Shown here piece after piece: positions 14,848-19,834 of a stretch of DNA of 24,591 nucleotides; the stretch's first letter is position 1, and every line of letters starts with the position of its first letter. The notes under the pieces are model-generated. The model was given only the letters and a program-made list of their open reading frames with translations, did not search any database and was not told where the DNA came from. The translations under genes were made by a program, and so were the position numbers. Where the stretch lies: positions 1-24,591 of IMG/VR virus record IMGVR_UViG_3300034107_000625. The stretch is one strand, 5' to 3'. The DNA comes from a virus.

Positions 14848-15519
14848 TCAACCCCCAATCTTTGCAATAATGGCGCTGAGATCCGGCGCCTCCCAAGTGT
14901 CAAGCTTGCCCGAGCGATCTTTGGCTTGCCAAATGCCGTCTGAGTCACACATCAACGCACGTTGTGCCACACCCTCTGCATCTTTCTCAACGCGTAATGC
15001 CAACACTTCATCAAAGAAGTAAGGCAGCGCTTGACCAGTTTTGTTGCCTGGCATCGACGGCGCGTAGAGAATGCGCCCCGACTCATCAGCAGTCTTCTCA
15101 CACTTCGCTGTGAAATATATATGCTTGCCAGGTATATCGCGAAAGGCGCGAATAATGTCATACATCTGCTCTTGCATGGCGCCATAAGCCTGCCTCGGAT
15201 CTTTTGCAATTTTCTTCTCATGGTTCAGCACCACCTCGGCGATCTCTGAAATCGAATCAAGTGCAATCGACTCAAACTGTTTTGCTTCGTCTGATTCAAT
15301 CAACCAACGATACGCTTCCATCAGGGTGTCGTAAGATGACACCTCGACAAAAGGTAGGTCTGCATCGACAATTGATAACAACCCACCTTCAGCCGATAAC
15401 ACAACAGGGTTTGGCAGGGTGGGGATCAGGCTTGTTTTACCGGCGCCTGCTTGTGCGTAAACCAACAACTTCACACCATTGGCGTGTAGACCTTTGGTAC
15501 TGCGTAGATTGATAGCCAT
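14848..15519 (-). CDS. Sak4-like RecA-fold ATPase (AAA_24), single-strand annealing recombinase
   Basis: This 223-residue protein is a lone RecA-like ATPase core. Walker A is QAGAGKTS (residues 23-30), and Walker B is 'SIALDS' with D89. 'LSAEGGLLSI' lies between them, and 'HIYFTAKCEKT' and 'NKTGQALPYFFDEVLAL' follow. These are features of phage Sak4/AAA_24 proteins, which bind single-stranded DNA and promote annealing or strand exchange with an SSB-like partner. It is the first gene of the leftward operon, with AGGAGA before ATG 15519 and a promoter about 50 bases upstream, so it is probably the earliest and best expressed of the set. Confidence 0.88.
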   Translation of the reverse strand: MAINLRSTKGLHANGVKLLVYAQAGAGKTSLIPTLPNPVVLSAEGGLLSIVDADLPFVEVSSYDTLMEAYRWLIESDEAKQFESIALDSISEIAEVVLNHEKKIAKDPRQAYGAMQEQMYDIIRAFRDIPGKHIYFTAKCEKTADESGRILYAPSMPGNKTGQALPYFFDEVLALRVEKDAEGVAQRALMCDSDGIWQAKDRSGKLDTWEAPDLSAIIAKIGG

Positions 15520-15536
15520 GTGGCTCTCCTAAGTTG

Positions 15537-15564
15537 ATCGCTTGTCGGGGCTCCGTTTAGCGAT
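15537..15564 (-). promoter_or_regulatory. stem-loop in the 5' leader of the early operon
   Basis: ATCGCT (15537-15542) and AGCGAT (15559-15564) are inverted and enclose a second small stem, CGG/CCG. In the leftward RNA the hairpin would lie between the predicted start near 15565 and the AGGAGA site of the Sak4-like gene. It might protect the 5' end or affect translation; this is inference. Confidence 0.4.
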
Positions 15565-15567
15565 TGA

Positions 15568-15614
15568 TTGAATTATTGCACGATAAATGTTATTGTGTCA
15601 ACAAGATAATTCAA
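15568..15614. promoter_or_regulatory. dyad-symmetric candidate operator
   Basis: TTGAATTAT (15568-15576) is repeated inverted as ATAATTCAA (15606-15614), centred on about 15591. The half-sites flank and overlap the leftward promoter elements, and the dyad lies just upstream of a 57-residue HTH gene. This is the expected layout for an operator through which that protein controls the early operon and its own gene. The wide spacing would suit looping or two dimers. Confidence 0.55.
15572..15601 (-). promoter_or_regulatory. sigma-70-type promoter for the leftward early operon
   Basis: On the - strand, a consensus -35 TTGACA (15601-15596) is followed after 18 bases by AATAAT (15577-15572), one mismatch from consensus. 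The predicted start is near 15565, giving a leader of about 46 bases before the Sak4-like gene. It is the strongest promoter match noticed in the window. Confidence 0.72.
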
Positions 15615-15636
15615 TTTAATTTAAAAAGGTGCAAAA

Positions 15637-15810
15637 ATGTTGACGATTGAACAGATTCGGGAGTTGATGCACGACAGGTCGGTGCCTATTGTTGCGGAGT
15701 TGGCGGGGGTGCATTACAACACCTTGCTGAACATCAAAAACGGTGCAAACAAGAATCCTTCCTATGAAGTGATTAAAAAGTTGTCTGAGTATTTTGATCC
15801 CAAACCATGA
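15637..15810 (+). CDS. small Cro/XRE-like helix-turn-helix regulator, 57 aa
   Basis: ATG 15637 is preceded by AAAGGTG at good spacing. The stop overlaps the primase-polymerase start in an ATGA junction. The product begins MLTIEQIRELM and contains 'PIVAELAGVHYNTLLNIKNG' at residues 17-36, a classical HTH of the XRE/Cro type, with helix 2 'VAELAGV', the turn and recognition helix 'YNTLLNIKNG'. It ends with 'SYEVIKKLSEYFDPKP'. It is short for a repressor and lacks a dimerisation domain, as Cro-type proteins do. It probably binds the dyad at 15568-15614, controlling both the leftward operon and its own transcript. Confidence 0.85.
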   Translation: MLTIEQIRELMHDRSVPIVAELAGVHYNTLLNIKNGANKNPSYEVIKKLSEYFDPKP

Positions 15811-17783
15811 GCCTCCATATGACAACAACAACAAAGTTAGAGGCCGCACTTACTTATGCGTCTTGGGGTTGGCACGTCTTACCGCTAATTCCAAACGATA
15901 AGCGCCCAGCGTCAGCGCATGGGGTGCATGATGCGACTACCGATCCCGAGCAGATCAAAGCTTGGTGGTCTGCTAATCCAGAGTTTAATATTGGTATTGC
16001 AGCAGGTGAAAAGAGCGGTATTGTGGTGTTTGACATTGACCCGCGCAATGGTGGAAGCGAGTCTTGGGATGATTTTACAGCAGAGCACGGCGCCGTACCT
16101 GACGGAATATGCCAACTGACTGCGGGAGGCGGGCAGCATTACATCGCCCAAGCCCGCGAGAATCTAAAAAGTTGTGAGTTGCGCCGTGGCGTTGATTTTC
16201 TAGCCAATGGGCGGTATTTTGTTGTCACCCCGTCAAGTGTGAACGATCGTGAGTACGCATGGGAAGCGTCAGGCGACCCTACAGATGGGATTAGCCCCTT
16301 TGCGATACCAGAAACGTGGTTAGCAGCGATGGCAGTACGCAAAGTCATTGTGACGGCAACAGATGGTGAGTTGATCACCGGTAATCGTAATGCGGGATTG
16401 GCGTCTATGGCGGGTTCTATGCGTCGTAATGGCTTCTCAAGCAGCGAAATATTTGCAGCCATTAGCGCAGCGAACGCCGAGCGGTGCGATATCCCGTTAC
16501 CCGCGTCCGATGTTAAGCGTATTGCCGAGAGTATCGCCCGCTACGCCCCCGAGCATGACATCGGCGCCTCCGCAGCACTTGGTGATGCAGCAGCCGAGAA
16601 CTTGATCCGTGAGCAATCGCCTCACCCCTTATCAACCTTCGTACATTACGATCTAGACAATATCCCCCCCACCGAGTACGTGTTAGACGGCATTATGGAA
16701 GCAGGCGTGGTGTTGGTGGTTGGCTCAGCAGCATCGGGCAAGACCACCCAATTGTTGCCCCTTCTTACCCGTGTCACCCATCTCTGCGACCCTGACGATC
16801 CCCTTAAACCTCTCCTTCGTCGCAAGTTGATCTGGGTATCTGAGGATCCTAAACAGGCTTTGCGTATTTTGCGATCGATGCGTGAGGCAGGGCATTTTGG
16901 CACCCACAGCGCCCGCGAGGTGTCCGAATGGATCAAGGTGGTCGCAGCCGCCCGCTTGGCGCCCGAGATAGTCGCCCAGGTCGCACCATTCTATGAAACT
17001 ATGGCAGTTGATAACATCAGTGCAGACGGTGAGGTATACCGCACTAACCCCGTTGTAGTGTTTGATACCAATAACAGCGTATTTGATCTTGAAAATGAGT
17101 CCGACAACAGCGAGGTCGGACGCGCCATGGCAGTCCTTAAACAGAAGTTTAGGGGCATCCCACTTGTATTGGTCGGTCATATTGCCAAAGCACTCAAGCG
17201 CGCCGATGTGGTCGATTTCAGCGCCAGGGGGGCAGGCGCTTGGGAGGCTGACGCTAACCAAGTCATGTACATGATCAAAGAAGATGACGGTAAGCGGTGG
17301 CTTGAGATCGTATCTGCTAAGCATCGATTCTTTGCCCGCGCGGACGGGATCCTGTTTGGCGCAAGCATTAACGTGATTCAGACGCATGACATCTTGGGCA
17401 ACAAAATAACCGAAACCCTGATCCATGGGGTGCCTGAAATCGTTGAAGCTGGGGGTAAAAGTGAGATAGCAAAGGTAAAAGAAAAGAACCGAAAGGATGC
17501 AGATTTAGCAGCCCGACAATTATTGTTAAAGCAAAAGGAGGAGGCGGTTATATCGGCGCTGAATTTACTTAATAAAACTGAATACCGCACTAAAACTGAA
17601 CTCGCCGAGCGTATTGGTGGCAACAAAAATCAAGCCCTTGAGGTGATCGATGCCATGGTTGCGCGTGGCATGATTAACGCCATTTATACGCCATTTGAAG
17701 CCCCAATTGAGAAGCGTGCAGGTCGCCATGATTCGGGTTATGTGATGCCGAAATCGTACAAAAAAGAGTCGGATGGGGAGTAA
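15807..17783 (+). CDS. bifunctional primase-polymerase / helicase fusion with C-terminal winged helix
   Basis: This 658-residue protein starts in the ATGA overlap with the HTH gene. Residues about 10-180 form an AEP prim-pol domain: 'WHVLPLIPNDKRP', 'GIAAGEKSGIVVFDIDPRNGG' with the metal-binding pair D76/D78, 'TAGGGQHY' with H111, and 'LRRGVDFLANGRYFV'. Residues about 192-250 resemble a PriCT domain (NAGLASMAGSMRRNG...). A RecA-like ATPase follows, with Walker A GSAASGKT at 306-313 and Walker B 'VVVFDT' with D420. The last 100 residues look like a winged helix ('LNKTEYRTKTELAERIGGNKNQALEVIDAMVARGMI' in order). It should prime and unwind DNA at the origin; the repeat array follows directly. 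Confidence 0.9.
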   Translation: MSLHMTTTTKLEAALTYASWGWHVLPLIPNDKRPASAHGVHDATTDPEQIKAWWSANPEFNIGIAAGEKSGIVVFDIDPRNGGSESWDDFTAEHGAVPDGICQLTAGGGQHYIAQARENLKSCELRRGVDFLANGRYFVVTPSSVNDREYAWEASGDPTDGISPFAIPETWLAAMAVRKVIVTATDGELITGNRNAGLASMAGSMRRNGFSSSEIFAAISAANAERCDIPLPASDVKRIAESIARYAPEHDIGASAALGDAAAENLIREQSPHPLSTFVHYDLDNIPPTEYVLDGIMEAGVVLVVGSAASGKTTQLLPLLTRVTHLCDPDDPLKPLLRRKLIWVSEDPKQALRILRSMREAGHFGTHSAREVSEWIKVVAAARLAPEIVAQVAPFYETMAVDNISADGEVYRTNPVVVFDTNNSVFDLENESDNSEVGRAMAVLKQKFRGIPLVLVGHIAKALKRADVVDFSARGAGAWEADANQVMYMIKEDDGKRWLEIVSAKHRFFARADGILFGASINVIQTHDILGNKITETLIHGVPEIVEAGGKSEIAKVKEKNRKDADLAARQLLLKQKEEAVISALNLLNKTEYRTKTELAERIGGNKNQALEVIDAMVARGMINAIYTPFEAPIEKRAGRHDSGYVMPKSYKKESDGE

Positions 17784-17790
17784 TAATATT

Positions 17791-17992
17791 TGTACCGTTA
17801 ATGTACCGCTAATTGTGGGTTATTGGGGTTAACCCTTAAAATATGATCAAAAAGTGATCAAAAATTAGCAGTACTGCGGTACCGGTACACCTAAGGATAC
17901 ATACCCTGTACCGCTAACCTTGGGGGGTTAGCAGTACATATACAGATTTCACTTGTACCGCTATGTACCGCTGTGTACCGCTGTACCGCTAA
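17791..17992. repeat. iteron-like array of an 11-bp repeat (candidate replication origin or packaging site)
   Basis: The unit TGTACCGCTAA, or a close variant, occurs in direct orientation at 17791-17801 (one change), 17802-17812, 17907-17917, 17954-17963, 17964-17973, 17974-17983 and 17982-17992. The last four are spaced by 10, 10 and 8 bases. Inverted variants TTAGCAGTAC lie at 17865-17874 and 17928-17938, and a partial inverted copy at 17876-17882. The region also holds a palindrome GGGTTAACCC (17826-17835) and two TGATCAAAAA units 11 bases apart (17844, 17855). It occupies the whole gap between the convergent primase-polymerase and terS genes. Multiple short repeats beside the replication initiator are typical of iteron origins. 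Small-terminase binding is the main alternative. Confidence 0.8.
17907..17938. repeat. long inverted repeat within the iteron array
   Basis: TGTACCGCTAACC (17907-17919) pairs with GGTTAGCAGTACA (17926-17938), 12 of 13 positions, around a 6-base loop of T and G. It could extrude as a cruciform, bind a protein dimer, or terminate either convergent transcript. Confidence 0.65.
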
Positions 17993-18480
17993 TCTAGAGT
18001 TTTAGATTCGTTTGGGGTGATATCGGTCACATCCAAAAGCCTAGCCTCGGCCTGCTCCAAAGCTTGCACAATGGATATTTGTGTGTGTGTAACACTCACA
18101 TCGATTTTGTCGCCCCATTGTTTTGGTCTGAGTTTTGAGGCGCTCCACTTACGAGCATCGATCCTAAGCCTTTGACGATTCACCCAGGCGTTGATTAAAG
18201 CGGGATCAAGGTCTGGTGGTGGCATCTCATCGGCAAGATCAACTAACTCATCTGCTAGGTAGTCGCCACGCTCTTCTATAGCTAAGTAATACTTCTTTTT
18301 TAAATCTTCGTTTTGTCGCAAGTGATATTTGGCTTGAGCATAGGGGATCTGGAGCGATTTAGCGGCACCCACTAAGCTTTGACCGCTTGAGATGCGTTCG
18401 AGGATCTGAGGCCATATCTCGCGTTCGGTGTAAGCAAGATTATGCAATCCTCTTCTTTTCTTTTCAATTACTTGTGACAT
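17989..18480 (-). CDS. terS: terminase small subunit
   Basis: I chose ATG 18480, which has AGGGA 7 bases upstream; the extension to a GTG at 18498 has no such site. The 163-residue product has an N-terminal HTH region (about 20-57, 'REIWPQILERISSGQSLVGAAKSL' then 'PYAQAKYHLRQNEDLKKKY') for DNA recognition. A helical oligomerisation centre follows, with 'RQRLRIDARKWSASKLRPK' then 'WGDK' near residues 103-125, a signature shared by many phage small terminases. It recognises the packaging site and delivers DNA to the large subunit. It is unusual in being on the opposite strand to terL and separated from it by a GP88 gene. Its stop codon lies inside the last copy of the repeat array. Confidence 0.88.
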   Translation of the reverse strand: MSQVIEKKRRGLHNLAYTEREIWPQILERISSGQSLVGAAKSLQIPYAQAKYHLRQNEDLKKKYYLAIEERGDYLADELVDLADEMPPPDLDPALINAWVNRQRLRIDARKWSASKLRPKQWGDKIDVSVTHTQISIVQALEQAEARLLDVTDITPNESKTLD

Positions 18481-18544
18481 GGTTTGTCCCTGATACACGT
18501 TAGCGCATTTTATGGTTAATTGAGGGTGAATGTATAGGGGGCGT

Positions 18545-18567
18545 AAAAAAACCCGCCTAAGCGGGTT
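18545..18567 (-). terminator. intrinsic terminator of the GP88/micro-peptide transcript
   Basis: On the - strand, AACCCGC and GCGGGTT form a 7-bp stem with a 4-base loop (plus coordinates 18550-18567), followed by seven T (18551-18545). It lies after the micro-peptide genes and before terS, so it separates the GP88 transcript from the terS gene. terS would then need its own promoter or antitermination. Confidence 0.82.
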
Positions 18568-18586
18568 CTGATGCGTTTTAGATGGG

Positions 18587-18649
18587 TTATAGGTCGAAGA
18601 CTAATATTGCTAGTATGACTAGACCTGCTGCAATCAGGGAAATGGTCAT
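18587..18649 (-). CDS. micro-membrane peptide B, 20 aa
   Basis: The frame is ATG 18649 to TAA 18587, starting 8 bases after the stop of micro-peptide A. The product is MTISLIAAGLVILAILVFDL, almost entirely hydrophobic and long enough for one short membrane helix. The upstream GAG core is a weak ribosome-binding site, so translation may depend on coupling to A. A terminator follows its stop by about 20 bases. Random sequence rarely gives two adjacent hydrophobic frames like this, but the length makes the call uncertain. Confidence 0.5.
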   Translation of the reverse strand: MTISLIAAGLVILAILVFDL

Positions 18650-18657
18650 TGTGGATC

Positions 18658-18732
18658 TCAAATAAAATTGAAAAGGATTAGGGCAATGAACATTAGTACG
18701 AGCCCTAGCGCTGCGTGGATTTTCTCTGACAT
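18658..18732 (-). CDS. micro-membrane peptide A, 24 aa
   Basis: ATG 18732 has an AAAGGA site 6 bases upstream; the stop is TGA at 18658. After a polar start (MSEKIHA) the remaining residues, ALGLVLMFIALILFNFI, form a single hydrophobic helix. It follows the GP88 gene and a hairpin on the same strand and is followed at once by a second hydrophobic micro-peptide. Holin-like, superinfection-exclusion or membrane-protein-regulating roles are all possible. No family is recognised. Confidence 0.58.
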   Translation of the reverse strand: MSEKIHAALGLVLMFIALILFNFI

Positions 18733-18751
18733 GGTTAGTCCTTTAAATAAT

Positions 18752-18767
18752 GGCCACTCGCGTGGCC
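18752..18767 (-). terminator. GNRA-loop hairpin after the GP88 gene, possible attenuator
   Basis: On the - strand GGCCAC and GTGGCC form a stem closed by the tetraloop GCGA, followed by ATTATTT. It lies 8 bases after the GP88 stop and before micro-peptide A. The T tract is weak, so partial termination or RNA stabilisation is more likely than full termination. Confidence 0.48.
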
Positions 18768-18775
18768 GTGGGGGT

Positions 18776-19513
18776 TTATGCTGCTAATTTAATGGGGATA
18801 ATGCGACGCAGGGTATCAACTACAAAAGGGCCTGTATCCTTTTTGGCTTGGCCTTTGGCATATAAGGCCACTATTCTATTTTTTGGTTCTACGTGACGGA
18901 TATCCGAGTTATCGCCAGGTATCACGCGCAAACCCAAAAAGCTTTTAGGGATATCGGCCACGGTTCTAAACACTACAGCAATACGCATTTTGTTAGCAAT
19001 TGCTTGCTGGACATACTTTTGGTATGCCAGCGCGCCACTATAGGAAAATGTCAGATCGTAATTGCTTGGTACGTTTTTACGGTTTGCAAGCTTGGTGTAG
19101 TCGTAAAACTGTACTTGGGGAAATAGGGCAAAAATACTTGTGTATGTAATGCCGCGGTAAGTGACTGGTATGCTTTCCCATCTAATGTCGCTAGTGCCGT
19201 TTAGGCGTACCACTGGCGTTAAATCCTGACGCATGGCCTGACGGATTAAAGCAAAAACACTATCGATCAATTCGAGCATAAACGATTCACGATCGTTAAA
19301 AAACCAATCTGTTTTAGATAGCCTGGCGATCTGCACGCTAGTAAACGCGCCACGGCCAGCACTAAACAAGCATGGCGCCTCGCATTCTGCAAGCTTGGCC
19401 ATAGGGCAAACCTGTTGGCCTGATAGGTCGCTAGGTGTTAGATACAGTATGCCGGTAAGAAAACCAAGTTTTAAACCTTTTACTGTTTTTGCGTCGCTAG
19501 ATATTGATAGCAT
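18776..19513 (-). CDS. GP88 family phage protein, 245 aa
   Basis: ATG 19513 is preceded by GGAG at 8 bases. The layout matches the family called Gene product 88: 'KLGFLTGILYLTPSDLSGQQVCPMA' with C36, then C44 and C48 (AECEAPCLFSAGRGAF), then 'VVRLNGTSDIRWE' at residues 101-113, 'FPQVQFYDYTK' near 131-141 and 'NYDLTFSYSG' at 151-160. The clustered cysteines suggest a metal or iron-sulphur site. The function of this family is not established. Here it is transcribed away from terL, with two micro-peptides and a terminator behind it and a repeat-rich region in front of it. Confidence 0.85.
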   Translation of the reverse strand: MLSISSDAKTVKGLKLGFLTGILYLTPSDLSGQQVCPMAKLAECEAPCLFSAGRGAFTSVQIARLSKTDWFFNDRESFMLELIDSVFALIRQAMRQDLTPVVRLNGTSDIRWESIPVTYRGITYTSIFALFPQVQFYDYTKLANRKNVPSNYDLTFSYSGALAYQKYVQQAIANKMRIAVVFRTVADIPKSFLGLRVIPGDNSDIRHVEPKNRIVALYAKGQAKKDTGPFVVDTLRRIIPIKLAA

Positions 19514-19568
19514 GTAATGCTCCAGGTGTGATAAATCAGATTAGGGAATACATACAATAGCACACTTT

Positions 19569-19596
19569 TGCTCACAATGCTCACAAATGCTCACAA
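19569..19596. repeat. three tandem TGCTCACAA repeats
   Basis: TGCTCACAA occurs at 19569-19577, 19578-19586 and 19588-19596, with 9- and 10-base spacing. They lie 55 bases upstream of the GP88 start and could be binding sites for a regulator of that gene or part of the neighbouring packaging-site candidate. Confidence 0.65.
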
Positions 19597-19612
19597 TAAA
19601 TCAATATATCGA

Positions 19613-19729
19613 TGTTGCATCGCACAATGCTTGAGCTGTGAATGTTGCATTGCATCATGTCATGTTGCATTGCACTATGTTGCAGCGCACCATAGTCGTG
19701 CCGCAGTGCAGCAATGCTGCAACGCAACA
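19613..19729. repeat. TGTTGCATYGCA repeat cluster (candidate cos/pac or terS binding site)
   Basis: Direct copies of TGTTGCATYGCA lie at 19613-19624, 19643-19654, 19663-19674 and, with changes, 19678-19689 (TGTTGCAGCGCA). An inverted copy lies at 19718-19729 (TGCAACGCAACA). The spacing is 30, 20 and 15 bases. There is no gene in this 320-base gap between GP88 and terL. Repeats immediately upstream of terL are a common place for small-terminase recognition sites in cos and pac phages. A regulator operator or a second origin is also possible. Confidence 0.7.
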
Positions 19730-19732
19730 GCC

Positions 19733-19768
19733 AGGGGGTAGGGGGGGGGAGCCCTGCCGAGGAGCCCT
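19733..19768. other. G-rich tract and GAGCCCT repeat upstream of terL
   Basis: The + strand reads five G, TA, then nine G (19734-19749 region), followed by GAGCCCT at 19749-19755 and again at 19762-19768. An AT-rich stretch follows at 19788-19822. A GC-rich block beside repeats and then AT-rich DNA is the layout of some cos sites and could also form a G-quadruplex. Nothing else in 19514-19834 looks coding. Confidence 0.5.
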
Positions 19769-19821
19769 AGCTAGCGGAGGATTCACCCCAAAAATTTATT
19801 TTTTATTATTATTTCTTCATT

Positions 19822-19827
19822 TACAAT
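19822..19827 (+). promoter_or_regulatory. candidate -10 element for a leaderless terL transcript
   Basis: TACAAT differs from the -10 consensus at one position and ends 7 bases before the terL ATG, so transcription would begin at or next to the start codon. No Shine-Dalgarno sequence precedes terL, which fits leaderless initiation. The -35 region is only T-rich, so support is moderate. Confidence 0.45.
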
Positions 19828-19834
19828 CAGCCTC

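Noticed and set aside
14846-14896. N-terminal extension of the 123-aa protein
   Set aside because: It would overlap the Sak4-like gene by about 50 bases, whereas ATG 14845 follows that stop by 2 bases, as expected in this operon.
16725-17426. 233-codon - strand frame opposite the primase-polymerase gene
   Set aside because: It lies opposite the well-supported ATPase domain and has no ribosome-binding site or recognisable domain.
17791-17992. CRISPR array
   Set aside because: The repeat units are only about 11 bases, partly overlapping and in both orientations, with no uniform spacers and no cas genes nearby.
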